Shown: positions 48,852 through 57,633 of the stretch, piece after piece
How positions within the stretch are numbered: position 1 is the stretch's first letter
Layout: each line of letters opens with the position of its first letter
Source of the DNA: Actinomyces sp. ZJ308
Lineage (GTDB): Bacteria > Actinomycetota > Actinomycetes > Actinomycetales > Actinomycetaceae
Assembly: GCF_011752065.1 (NCBI RefSeq)
Contig: NZ_JAAIJY010000013.1
Span: 25,383-89,382, forward strand
Direction of reading: 5' to 3'
DNA: 64,000 bases
Notes under the pieces: generated by a model
Told to the model about the DNA's origin: nothing
Database searches by the model: none
Seen by the model: the letters and a program-made list of their open reading frames with translations, nothing else
Position numbers and translations under genes: made by a program

Positions 48852-50003
48852 GTGAGCACACCTGACCAGTCGACCGCCGGCTCTGACCGGCGCGAGGGCG
48901 ACGACCCCGCCGGCCCGCAGCGCGTCGAGCATGAGGAGGGCGTGAGCGCCGACCTTCGGGACTCCGATCCCCAGGACTCCGGGACGGACACCTCCGGCTC
49001 ACCCGCCAAGCCCATGATCTCCCTGCGCGACGTCCACAAGGTCTACCGTCTGCGCAGCGGCAAGGAGGTGCGGGCCCTGGACGGGCTCAGCCTTGAGGTG
49101 GCCCCCGGCTCCATCCACGGCATCGTCGGGACCTCCGGGGCCGGCAAGTCCACGCTCGTGCGCTGCCTGACCTCCCTGGAGCGCCCCACCAGCGGGCACG
49201 TGAGCGTCGACGGCCAGGACATGACCGCCCTGTCGGCCGCTCAGCTGCGCGAGGCCCGACGCCGCATCGGCATGGTCTTCCAGCACGCCAACCTTCTGGA
49301 CCAGCGCACCACCGCCCAGAACATCGCCTACCCGCTGGCGCTCGCGGGCGTGGCGGGCGGGCAGCGGCGCCCGATCGTGGAGCGCATGCTCGACCTCGTC
49401 GGCCTGGCCGACCGCGGCGGGTCCTACCCCTCCCAGCTCTCCGGCGGCCAGAAGCAGCGCGTCGGCATCGCCCGCGCCCTCGCCGACGACCCGGCCGTCC
49501 TCCTGTGCGACGAGCCCACCTCCGCCCTGGACCCGGAGACCACCCGCTCCATCCTCGAGCTCATCAAGAGCGTCCGTGACACCCTGGGCCTGACCGTCAT
49601 CATCATCACCCACGAGATGAGCGTGGTCCGCCAGGTCTGCGACTCCGTCAGCCTGCTCGAGGCCGGCAGGATCGTCGAGAGCGGCCGGCTGGAGGACATC
49701 GTGCTCGACGTCGACTCCCGCCTCTCGCGCGAGATCGTGCCCTTCCCGAAGGTGCCCGAGGCCGCCGTCGCCCACGGGGAGAGCGTCATCGACGTCTCCA
49801 TCACCGCGCACCCGGGCCAGCCGGCCGCGGTCGCCCTCATGTCCATGGTGGCCGAGCTCGGCGGCGACATCGCCGCCGGCGTCTTCGAGACGATCGGTGA
49901 GGCCCAGATCGGGCGCCTGGCCGTCACCGTCCCCGGCCCCGACACCGCCCAGGCCGTGAGCACCCTGCGCCAGGCCGGTATCGCTGCGGAGGTCCGCTCA
50001 TGA
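48852..50003 (+). CDS. metN: Methionine ABC transporter ATP-binding protein
   Basis: Predicted 383 aa. After a roughly 60-residue charged N-terminal extension come Walker A GTSGAGKST, signature LSGGQKQR and Walker B VLLCDEPTSALD, then a C-terminal NIL/ACT-like domain (about 300-380, AVALMSMVAELGGDIAAGVFETIGEAQIGRLAVTV) that senses methionine in MetN. GTG 48852 has GGAGG 5 bases upstream within the riboswitch P1. With metI and metQ downstream it forms the D/L-methionine importer. Confidence 0.95.
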   Translation: MSTPDQSTAGSDRREGDDPAGPQRVEHEEGVSADLRDSDPQDSGTDTSGSPAKPMISLRDVHKVYRLRSGKEVRALDGLSLEVAPGSIHGIVGTSGAGKSTLVRCLTSLERPTSGHVSVDGQDMTALSAAQLREARRRIGMVFQHANLLDQRTTAQNIAYPLALAGVAGGQRRPIVERMLDLVGLADRGGSYPSQLSGGQKQRVGIARALADDPAVLLCDEPTSALDPETTRSILELIKSVRDTLGLTVIIITHEMSVVRQVCDSVSLLEAGRIVESGRLEDIVLDVDSRLSREIVPFPKVPEAAVAHGESVIDVSITAHPGQPAAVALMSMVAELGGDIAAGVFETIGEAQIGRLAVTVPGPDTAQAVSTLRQAGIAAEVRS

Positions 50004-50713
50004 ACTCGATCCTCCTCCCACTGGCCCAGGCGGCCCTGCCGAGCAGCCGCACCTGGTTCGACAATCCCGTCATCCAGCGCAAGCTCGGTGACGCCCTGAT
50101 CGAGACCCTGTCGATGACCTTCGCGTCCGGGGCCCTGACGATCCTCTTCGGCCTGCTGCTGGGGCTGGCCCTGGTCTCCACCGGTCAGCGCGGCCAGTTC
50201 CGCAACCCGCCCATGTACTGGGTGCTCTCGCAGATCGTCAACATCGGTCGCTCCATGCCCTTCATCATCCTCATGGTGGCCCTCATCCCGATCACCCGGA
50301 TGCTCGTGGGCACCTCCCTGGGGTGGCAGGCCGCCTGCGTGCCGCTGACGATCGGTGCGATCCCCTTCTACGCGCGCCTGGTGGAGACGGCCATCAACGA
50401 CGTCGACCACGGCAAGGTCGAGGCCGCCCTCATGATGGGCGCCTCCGGGACGCAGATCACCTGGGGCGTCCTCGTGCGCGAGGCCCTGCCGATCCTCATC
50501 CAGTCGGCGACCGTCACCATCATCACGCTCCTGGGCTACTCCGCCATGGCCGGCGCCGTCGGCGGCGGCGGCGTGGGCGACCTCGCCATCCAGTACGGCT
50601 ACCAGCGCAACCAGGTGGACGTCATGGTCATCACCGTGGTCGTCATCGTGGTCATCGTCGGCATCATCCAGCTCGTCGGCGACATGCTCAGCCGGCTGGT
50701 GAACCACCGCTGA
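50000..50713 (+). CDS. metI: Methionine ABC transporter permease
   Basis: Predicted 237 aa with about six helices. The ABC-permease EAA loop is EAALMMGASGTQITWGVLVREALPILI. GYSAMAGAVGGGGVGDLAIQYGYQR is the MetI C-terminal signature. Its ATG overlaps the metN stop (ATGA), so the two are coupled. Confidence 0.95.
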   Translation: MNSILLPLAQAALPSSRTWFDNPVIQRKLGDALIETLSMTFASGALTILFGLLLGLALVSTGQRGQFRNPPMYWVLSQIVNIGRSMPFIILMVALIPITRMLVGTSLGWQAACVPLTIGAIPFYARLVETAINDVDHGKVEAALMMGASGTQITWGVLVREALPILIQSATVTIITLLGYSAMAGAVGGGGVGDLAIQYGYQRNQVDVMVITVVVIVVIVGIIQLVGDMLSRLVNHR

Positions 50714-50862
50714 GGCGATCACCAGCCGGGTAGGCGCACCGGGACCGGCACGGGCCGGTCCGGATCGGTCCCGATCAGTCCAGCTGCGTCGTCGGCCCCA
50801 GCACCGTCAGACTCTCTTCTCCCCCGTCATCGGGCCCACCCGGCCCCGCGAAAGGAACCACC

Positions 50863-51735
50863 ATGTCCTCCTCGTCCTCCTCCATCTCCCGCCGCACCGT
50901 CGTCGCCGGCGGCCTGGTCACCGCCGCCGCCCTCACCCTGGCCGCCTGCGGCTCCAGGTCCGGCAAGAACGGCGACGTCCAGGGCATCAAGGTCGACGGC
51001 GACACCGCCACGATCACGATCGGTGCCACCCCCAAGCCCCACGTCGAGATCCTCCAGTGGGTCCAGGACAACCTCACCGAGGGCTCCGGCATCAAGCTGG
51101 ACATCAAGGAGATCAACGACTACCAGACCCCCAACTCCTCGCTGGACGACGGCTCGCTGGCTGCCAACTTCTACCAGACCCCCAACTTCCTGGAGCAGCA
51201 GAACAAGGAGAAGGGCTACGACTTCGTCTCCATCGCCGACGTCCACATCGAGCCCATGGGCATCTACACCTCCAAGGGCTACAAGGACGTCAACGAGATC
51301 CAGGACGGCGGCACGATCGTCCTCAACAACGACCCGGCCAACACGGCCCGCGGCCTCAAGCTCCTGGCCGCGGCCGGGCTCATCGAGCTGGACAAGTCCG
51401 CCGAGCTGCCCAGCGACACCGACGTGACCTCCAACCCGAAGAACCTGAAGTTCACCACGGTCGACGGCGCCCAGGTCTACAAGTCGATGCCCGACGCCGA
51501 GGCCGCGGTCATCAACGGCAACTACGCCATCGAGGCCGGGCTCAACCCCAAGGAGGACTCCCTCTTCCTGGAGAAGGGCGGCAAGGACTCCGAGTACCCC
51601 AACCAGCTCGTCGTGCGCAAGGACGACAAGGACAACGAGCACCTCAAGAAGCTCGCCTCGCTCCTCAACGACGCCAAGCTGCGCGAGTACATCACCACGA
51701 CCTGGCCGAACGAGGCCGTCATCCCGGCATTCTGA
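50863..51735 (+). CDS. metQ: Methionine-binding lipoprotein
   Basis: Predicted 290 aa. The signal peptide contains SRRTVVAG, a twin-arginine-like motif, and ends in the lipobox LTLAAC (lipidated Cys29), so export by Tat is possible. The NlpA/MetQ fold follows: ATITIGATPKPHVEILQWV, DYQTPNSSLDDGSLAANFYQTPNFLEQ and AAVINGNYAIEAGLNPKEDSLFLE. It captures methionine outside and delivers it to MetNI. The 149-base gap after metI holds no gene; GCGAAAGGAACC precedes the ATG. Confidence 0.95.
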   Translation: MSSSSSSISRRTVVAGGLVTAAALTLAACGSRSGKNGDVQGIKVDGDTATITIGATPKPHVEILQWVQDNLTEGSGIKLDIKEINDYQTPNSSLDDGSLAANFYQTPNFLEQQNKEKGYDFVSIADVHIEPMGIYTSKGYKDVNEIQDGGTIVLNNDPANTARGLKLLAAAGLIELDKSAELPSDTDVTSNPKNLKFTTVDGAQVYKSMPDAEAAVINGNYAIEAGLNPKEDSLFLEKGGKDSEYPNQLVVRKDDKDNEHLKKLASLLNDAKLREYITTTWPNEAVIPAF

Positions 51736-51820
51736 GGCCGGGACCGGTTGCGGTCGGCCGGCTGACGGCTGGGCCTGCCGCGGCCGGTACCGTGCGCCTC
51801 TTTCGCCTCGTGCCTCCTTA

Positions 51821-51930
51821 CGGCCGGGGACATTCGACGCCGTCGGGGACTTTTTCTCCTGGCCGGGGACATTCGACGCCGTCGGGGACAGAAATTCTGT
51901 CCCCGCACGCGCGGAATGTCCCCGGCTGGA
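51821..51930. repeat. GGGGACA palindrome family, site 7
   Basis: Two copies of GGCCGGGGACATTCGACGCC precede the centre ACAGAAATTCTGT, then CCCCGCACGCGCGGAATGTCCCCGGC. The left arm has the GACGCCGTC module and the right arm the CACGCGC module. It lies between convergent metQ and glxK. Confidence 0.88.
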
Positions 51931-51955
51931 GCGGACTGCGCCCGGCCGCGCCGGT

Positions 51956-53152
51956 TCAGGCGGCGATGGCGGCGCCCAGGAGGATGAGGCGCAGCGCCCG
52001 CTCGGCGGCGTCGGTGACGAGCTCCTCAGCCCGGGAGACGGCCTCGGGCAGCTCCATGGGGACGGGGATGATGCCCATGACGGCGTCGATCCCGGCGGCG
52101 TGGACCGCCTCGGAGCCGCGACCGATCGAACCGGCCAGCGCGATGACCGGCTTGCCCGCCAGCTTGGCGCGCCGCCCCACCTCGGCGGGGATCTTGCCGC
52201 GCGGCGTCTGGAAGTCGACGGCGCCCTCGGCGGTGATGACCAGGTCCGCCTGAGCGATCTGGGCGTCGAGGTCGACCCCGCACAGGTCGGCGTCCATGAG
52301 CACGTCGAAGCGCGAGCACAGCCGGGCTCCCAGCCCGGCGGCGAGCCCGGCGCCCAGGCCGCCCGAGGCCCCGGTGCCCGGGCCGGTGAGCAGGTTGCGG
52401 TGGGCCGCCTGCGCGGGGAAGGCCTCCGCCAGGAGGCCGGCCCAGTGGACCAGGCCCGCCTCGAGGGCCTCCACCTGCTCGGGGCTCGCCCCCTTCTGCG
52501 GCCCGAAGACGCGGGCCACGCCGCGCTCGCCGGTGAGGAGGTTGTGCATGTTGCCGGCCACGAGGACCTCGACGTCGCGCAGGCGGGGATCCATGCCGGA
52601 GGTCTCGATGCGCCGGACCCGGGCCAGGTTGGAGCCGATCGGGTCGACCTCGTGGCCCTGGGCGTCCAGGAGCCGGGCGCCCAGGGCCACGAGCGCCCCC
52701 GCCCCGCCGTCGCAGGTCCCCGAGTCCCCGCAGCCGATGATGATGCGCCGGGCCCCGCCGTCGAGCGCCACCGAGATGAGCTCGCCGACGCCGGTCGTCG
52801 TCGTGGCGCCCGGGTCGCGCATCCCGGTGGGCACCAGGCGCAGGCCCGCGGCCGCGGCCATCTCCACCAGCCAGGTCCCCTGGGCCGAGCCGCCCAGGCG
52901 GGCCAGGTAGGAGTCGACCGGCTCTCCCACGGGGCCGGTGACGCGCGTGGTGACGAGGTCGCCGCCGGTGGCCCGGGCCATCGTGGCTGCCGAGCCCTCC
53001 CCGCCGTCGACCAGGGGCAGCTCGACGACGACGGCGCCGGGCAGGAGCCGGCGCACCCCGGCGGCCACCGCCCGGCACACCCCTTCGGGTGAGAGGCTCT
53101 CCTTGAAGCCGGAAGGGGCGACGAGGATACGGGTGGGTACGGATGTAGGCAT
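51956..53152 (-). CDS. glxK: Glycerate kinase
   Basis: Predicted 398 aa. It starts ILVAPSGFKESLSPEGVCRAVAAG, then LPLVDGGEGSAATMARATGG, GCGDSGTCDGGAGALVALGARLLD and TAEGAVDFQTPRGKIPAEVGRRA, the glycerate kinase I (GK-II type fold) signatures. It phosphorylates D-glycerate. ATG 53152 has GGAGG 6 bases upstream. It is the last gene of a minus-strand unit with an SLC13 permease and a sensor kinase, suggesting uptake and use of an organic acid such as glycerate or a dicarboxylate. Confidence 0.95.
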   Translation of the reverse strand: MPTSVPTRILVAPSGFKESLSPEGVCRAVAAGVRRLLPGAVVVELPLVDGGEGSAATMARATGGDLVTTRVTGPVGEPVDSYLARLGGSAQGTWLVEMAAAAGLRLVPTGMRDPGATTTTGVGELISVALDGGARRIIIGCGDSGTCDGGAGALVALGARLLDAQGHEVDPIGSNLARVRRIETSGMDPRLRDVEVLVAGNMHNLLTGERGVARVFGPQKGASPEQVEALEAGLVHWAGLLAEAFPAQAAHRNLLTGPGTGASGGLGAGLAAGLGARLCSRFDVLMDADLCGVDLDAQIAQADLVITAEGAVDFQTPRGKIPAEVGRRAKLAGKPVIALAGSIGRGSEAVHAAGIDAVMGIIPVPMELPEAVSRAEELVTDAAERALRLILLGAAIAA

Positions 53153-53217
53153 GACTTTCCTCCAGGATCGCAGTACTTCTGGTGAGGGGGATGAGATGAT
53201 CGGGAGCCCGGGACGGC

Positions 53218-54789
53218 TCACCAGCTCAGGCCCAGCAGCGGCCACAGCCAGGCGCTGCAGGCCATGACCAGGACCACCATGAGGGGCCCGAGGATGAGGG
53301 ACAGGCGCCGCAGGTCGTCGGGGGAGAAGGTCTCCACGCCGTCGACGTCGGCGAACATGGCCACGGGCTTGGCCGAGGACGGCAGCGTGTGGCAGAAGCC
53401 GGCGGCGGCCGTCGAGGCGAAGGCCGCCGCGGCCGGGTTGACGCCCACCGCCGGCGCCAGGGCCACGACGATCGGGATGAGCACGGCCGAGCGGGCCGAG
53501 CGGGACTGGATGACCAGGTGGGAGGCGGTCGACAGCGCCACCACCACGAGCATGAAGGGCCAGGGCGAGTCGATCCGCAGGGCGTTGAAGGCCGAGGTCG
53601 CCACCCACTCGGCGGCGCCGGTGGACACCAGCGCGTCCCCCATGGCGAGGGTCGCCGCCATGAAGACCAGCAGCGACCAGGGCGCCCTGGCCAGCGCCTT
53701 GCGCAGCGCCACCGAGCCGTAGCCGGGCAGTGAGGTCACCAGCACGCCCAGGAGGGCCACGATGGCCGGGTCGACGCCGTGCAGCGACTCGGTGCACCAC
53801 AGCACCACGACCGTCCCGATGAGCAGGGCGGCCCGGTTCTCGGCCTGGGTCAGGGGGCCGGTCACCGGCGTGGGGGAGGCGGCCGCGAGATCGGCGATGT
53901 CGACGCGCACCCGACGGCGCATGTCCTCCTTGCGCGTGAACAGCCGCACGATGAGCTCGGTGGACAGGTGGCTGGACAGGGCCGCCAGAGGCAGGCCCAG
54001 CAGCAGCCAGCCGGCGAAGGAGAACTCCTGTCCGCCCGCGGAGGCCACGATGTGCGAGGTCACCAGGTGGGCGCCGGCCCCCAGGAAGGAGCCGACCGCC
54101 GACAGCAGGATGACGGTGGGGAAGATGAGCGACAGGGCGTGGATGAGCCGCTTTCGGGAGGCCCGGAGGTCGGCGTCCTCGTCCGCCCCGGTGCCGAGGG
54201 CCCCGGCCAGGGCCGTGTAGACCGGCAGGAGCAGCGCGGCCCGGCCCGAGGTGGAGGGGGCGGCGAAGACGGTGGCGACGATCGCGGCCGTCACCAGGTG
54301 GACCAGGACGCGCGGATGGTCGGTGCCGGTCACCAGCCAGGCCGCCAGGCGGCCGGTCAGGCCCGAGGCGCTCACCCCGACGGCGATGACGAAGGCGGCC
54401 ACCAGCAGCCAGATCGTGTCGTCCCCGAGGCTGGCGAACATCTCGTCCGGGGTCAGGGCACCGGTGAGGACCAGGGCGGTGGCGGCGCCCAGGGAGATGT
54501 AGGTGTCGTCGACGTCGGTGAAGGCCCAGGCCCACACCGAGGCGATGAAGATGGCCAGGGTGAGTGCGCCGGTGACCGACAGGCTTCCCTCGGCGCCGTC
54601 GGCGCGCCAGGCGGCCACGCCGACCGCCGTGCACAGGCCCGCGGCCAGGACGGCGGACAGGATGCGGCGCCACGGCGGGCGCCGGGTCGGGGCGGGCTCG
54701 CCGCGCCGGGCCAGGGACAGCGGCAGGGTCTCGCGCACGGTGGGCGTGTCGGTCTCGAAGGAGCCGGGGGCGTCGGTCGCGGTGGTCAT
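53218..54789 (-). CDS. SLC13/DASS family anion permease
   Basis: Predicted 523 aa with 11-12 helices. Family-like blocks: WLLVAAFVIAVGVSASGLTGRLA, FAAPSTSGRAALLLPVYTAL, HLVIQSRSARSAVLIPIVVALAPAVGVNPAAAAFASTAAAGFCHTLPSSAKP. DASS transporters take up di- and tricarboxylates or sulfate. The gene neighbours a glycerate kinase, so the substrate may be glycerate or a related acid (inference). Its start overlaps the upstream kinase stop (ATGA). Confidence 0.86.
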   Translation of the reverse strand: MTTATDAPGSFETDTPTVRETLPLSLARRGEPAPTRRPPWRRILSAVLAAGLCTAVGVAAWRADGAEGSLSVTGALTLAIFIASVWAWAFTDVDDTYISLGAATALVLTGALTPDEMFASLGDDTIWLLVAAFVIAVGVSASGLTGRLAAWLVTGTDHPRVLVHLVTAAIVATVFAAPSTSGRAALLLPVYTALAGALGTGADEDADLRASRKRLIHALSLIFPTVILLSAVGSFLGAGAHLVTSHIVASAGGQEFSFAGWLLLGLPLAALSSHLSTELIVRLFTRKEDMRRRVRVDIADLAAASPTPVTGPLTQAENRAALLIGTVVVLWCTESLHGVDPAIVALLGVLVTSLPGYGSVALRKALARAPWSLLVFMAATLAMGDALVSTGAAEWVATSAFNALRIDSPWPFMLVVVALSTASHLVIQSRSARSAVLIPIVVALAPAVGVNPAAAAFASTAAAGFCHTLPSSAKPVAMFADVDGVETFSPDDLRRLSLILGPLMVVLVMACSAWLWPLLGLSW

Positions 54790-56267
54790 GAGCCGGCCTC
54801 CTCTCCCGAGGTGAGGTGCCAGGAGCCGTCGGCCGGGATGCGCAGGCCCACGGTGGCGCCCCGGCCGGAGGCGGAGACGGCGAAGACGGTGCCGTCGTGG
54901 GCGTCGGCGATGGCCCGCACAATGGCCAGTCCCAGCCCGGCGCCGCGCGGCCCGCCGCCGGCCTCGCCGTGCGTGAAGCGTTCGAAGAGCCAGTCGACGT
55001 CGTCGTCGGCCAGGCCCGGGCCCTCGTCGGTCACGGAGATCTCCAGTCCGCTGCGGCCGTAGCCGTCGGTGGTGGGGGCGATGGTGAGGGTCAGGGGGCC
55101 GTCGCCGTGTTGCAGCCCGTTGCGGGTCAGGTGGGCGGTGGCCTGGCGGAGGCGCTCGACGTCGAGCGTGGCCGTGCCCCGGGCCCTCAGGTCGAGGCTC
55201 CAGCGGCCGGGTGCCATGGCCTCGACGTCGTCGAGCAGGGTGCGGGCCAGCTCGGTGACCGCGACGTCGGGGCTGGGGCGGGTGAAGTCGCGCCGCTCGG
55301 CCCGGGCGAGGGACTGCAGGTCGTCGACGACCCGCTGCAGCTCGCCGATCTGGTGGCGCTGCTGGAGGATGGTGCGGGTGGACGGCTGGGCGGCCAGGCG
55401 CTCGTCCATGGCGGCCAGGGGGCCGGAGATCTCCTGGTGGGCGCGCAGGACGAACTGGGTCTGGCCGTCGAAGGCCTCCTGGAGGCGGTCCAGCATGCCG
55501 TTGAACTCCTCGGTCAGGCCGGCGATGTCGTCGCGGCCCTTGACGGGCAGGCGCCGACTGAGATCCTGGGTGGAGACGGAGGCGGCCGCGGTGCGCAGGT
55601 CGTGCAGGGGCCGGAGGATCTGACGGGCCACGAGCAGCCCGACGACTCCGGTGAGGACCAGGACGGCCGCGCTGATGCCGACCATGAGCCAGATCGTGGC
55701 GTTGAGCTGGTCCACGCGCGCGGCCGTGAAGCTCATGGTGATGACGGACAGGTGCTGGGAGGGGTCGTCGGGCTCGAGCTCGACCCGGGCCCAGCGGACC
55801 TCCCCGCTGCCGTAGCCGGTGGCGCCCGACGGCGACTGCAGCATCTTGACGAACAGGGGGTCGGTGCTGGTCGGGTCCAGGGTCGGGGCGGAGGCGCCGG
55901 AGGCCTGGGTGGCCTGGCCGGTGGCGTGGTTGTAGACGATGACGGCCTCCCGGTCGGTGAGCTGCTGGCCGTCGCGGTAGACCTCCATGAGGCGGGTGGT
56001 GGAGGTGAAGGGCTGGGAGGTCCGCGGGTCGACGCCGGTGGCGGCGAAGTTCTGGAGCTCCTTGACCTCGTGGGCGACGTCGGTGTTGGCGGAGCGGGAG
56101 ATGTCCGCCATGAGGGTGGAGCGGACGGAGACGATCATGCTGGCCAGGCCCAGGGCCACGACGAACAGCATCCAGGCGACGATGCGCAGCCGGGCGGGAA
56201 CGGGGGAGCCGGAGGCCGGGTCGGCGGAGAGCGGGGGAGGGGACGAGGGGACGGACGTCATCGGCAT
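54786..56267 (-). CDS. Membrane sensor histidine kinase with atypical H-box
   Basis: Predicted 493 aa. Two helices (about 26-48 and 192-215) enclose a roughly 140-residue sensor domain. HAMP follows (LRPLHDLRTAAASVSTQDLSRRLPVKGRDDIAGLTEEFNGMLDRL), then a dimerisation segment FVLRAHQEISGPLAAM where SHELRTPL is expected: one extra residue lies between His and Pro. The ATPase has RNGLQHG, DEGPGLADDD and GAGLGLAIV. No response regulator is adjacent. It begins with an ATG overlapping the stop of a 49-codon gene and ends overlapping the permease start. Confidence 0.85.
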   Translation of the reverse strand: MPMTSVPSSPPPLSADPASGSPVPARLRIVAWMLFVVALGLASMIVSVRSTLMADISRSANTDVAHEVKELQNFAATGVDPRTSQPFTSTTRLMEVYRDGQQLTDREAVIVYNHATGQATQASGASAPTLDPTSTDPLFVKMLQSPSGATGYGSGEVRWARVELEPDDPSQHLSVITMSFTAARVDQLNATIWLMVGISAAVLVLTGVVGLLVARQILRPLHDLRTAAASVSTQDLSRRLPVKGRDDIAGLTEEFNGMLDRLQEAFDGQTQFVLRAHQEISGPLAAMDERLAAQPSTRTILQQRHQIGELQRVVDDLQSLARAERRDFTRPSPDVAVTELARTLLDDVEAMAPGRWSLDLRARGTATLDVERLRQATAHLTRNGLQHGDGPLTLTIAPTTDGYGRSGLEISVTDEGPGLADDDVDWLFERFTHGEAGGGPRGAGLGLAIVRAIADAHDGTVFAVSASGRGATVGLRIPADGSWHLTSGEEAGS

Positions 56268-56416
56268 CAGCTCCCCTCGCCGGAGGAGGTCAGGTAGACC
56301 GGGCTGGGCTGCGCGGGCGGGCCGGGGACGACGGCCATGAACTCGGCGGCCAGCGCCAGCGCCACCGGGACGAGCATGAGCAGGGCCAGGGCGAGGATGC
56401 GGCGTGAGGTGTTCAT
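56267..56416 (-). CDS. 49-aa signal-peptide-like small protein coupled to the sensor kinase
   Basis: MNTSRRILALALLMLVPVAL then ALAAEFMAVVPGPPAQPSPVYLTSSGEGS. A basic N-terminus, a hydrophobic helix and an AxA-type site (ALALAAEF) suggest a secreted or membrane-tethered peptide. Its stop overlaps the kinase ATG by one base (TGATG), so it is translated with the kinase. It could be a ligand or regulator of the sensor. No homologous family recognised. Confidence 0.6.
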   Translation of the reverse strand: MNTSRRILALALLMLVPVALALAAEFMAVVPGPPAQPSPVYLTSSGEGS

Positions 56417-56566
56417 GCCTTCAACTGTCACGAGCCAGTCCTAGAGGGACCACAAGTGGGTATGAGAGTTCTCTTATGTTGAATAGGTTAATGAAACAGT
56501 ATTATTTATAAGTCTTTGGTGGGGTGTTGAGGTGGTGGGGCGGGCGGGGCGGGGCGCTCTCCTCGC

Positions 56567-56674
56567 GGCCGGGGACATCTCACGCGTACGGGGACAGAAA
56601 TTCTGTACCCGCACGCGCGGAATGTCCTCGGCTGGAGCGGCATGCACCCGGCCGCGCAGGATGTCCCCGGCCGC
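56567..56674. repeat. GGGGACA palindrome family, site 8
   Basis: GGCCGGGGACATCTCACGCGTACGG, centre ACAGAAATTCTGT, then ACCCGCACGCGCGGAATGTCC and an extra GCGCAGGATGTCCCCGGCCG half. It lies between divergent transcription units. Confidence 0.88.
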
Positions 56675-56814
56675 GCTGCGACTGGGTCGGGCGTTGTCAT
56701 CTCCCGTAGACAGTTCGAGGCCTCCGGGGTCCTGCGGCGGACCGGCCGCCTAGGTTGAGCCGCGGGCGTCCGACGGCGCCCCAGGACTCACGGGTGAGGG
56801 GACGGTGCAGGAAC

Positions 56815-57633
56815 ATGGCGGCTCAAGGCGAAGATGGCAGGTCGAGCCGGTCGGGGCGCTCGGCTCAAGCCGGGCGGGAGCACGCGGCCGCAGACCTCAG
56901 TGGCCCGGCCGCCGTCGAGGCATGCGAGCTGCGCAAGTCCTTCCCGGTCCCCGGCGGCGAGCCCATTGAGATCCTGCACGGCGTCTCCTGCTCGATGATG
57001 CCGGGACGGATGACGGCCCTGGTCGGCCCCAGCGGCTCGGGCAAGTCGACGGCGCTGCTGTGCCTGGCCGGGCTGGAGGCGGCGACGTCGGGCCGGGTGA
57101 GGCTCCTGGGCCGGGACCTCGGCGGGCTCCCGGCGGCGCGGGTCGCCGAGCTCTACCGCGACCGGGTGGGCTTCGTCTTCCAGGCCTACAACCTCGTGCC
57201 CTACCTGACGGTGCGCGAGAACATCACGATCAGCGACACCCTGGCCGGCCGGCGCCCCGACCCGGCTCGCGTGCGAACGGTCCTGGCCGGGCTGGGGCTC
57301 GAGGCGCGCGCCGACGCGAGCGCGACGACGCTCTCGGGCGGCGAGCAGCAGCGCGTCGCCCTGGGTCGGGTCCTCTACCGCCGCCCGCCGGTGGTCTTCG
57401 CCGACGAGCCCACCGGGGCGCTGGACACGCGTTCGGCCGCCTTCGTCCTGGCCGAGCTGCGACGCCTGGCCGACGACGGGGCCGCCGTCGTCCTCGTGAC
57501 GCACGACCTGGGGGCCGCGGCCCTGGCGGATACCGCGCTCATCATGCGTGACGGCCGCATCGTCGACCACCGCCGGGGCGCCAGTGCCGACGAGCTGCTG
57601 GCGGCCGTCAACCAGACGGGGGCGGCCGCATGA
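56815..57633 (+). CDS. ABC transporter ATP-binding protein (MacB/LolD type)
   Basis: Predicted 272 aa. Walker A GPSGSGKST, Q-loop FVFQAYNLVPYLTVRENI, signature LSGGEQQR, Walker B VVFADEPTGALD and switch VTHD. The first 45 residues are charged and variable. It pairs with the FtsX-type permease whose start overlaps its stop (ATGA). Such pairs export peptides, lipids or drugs or work in envelope maintenance. ATG 56815 was chosen over 56755, which has no ribosome site; AGGAA lies just upstream. Confidence 0.9.
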   Translation: MAAQGEDGRSSRSGRSAQAGREHAAADLSGPAAVEACELRKSFPVPGGEPIEILHGVSCSMMPGRMTALVGPSGSGKSTALLCLAGLEAATSGRVRLLGRDLGGLPAARVAELYRDRVGFVFQAYNLVPYLTVRENITISDTLAGRRPDPARVRTVLAGLGLEARADASATTLSGGEQQRVALGRVLYRRPPVVFADEPTGALDTRSAAFVLAELRRLADDGAAVVLVTHDLGAAALADTALIMRDGRIVDHRRGASADELLAAVNQTGAAA

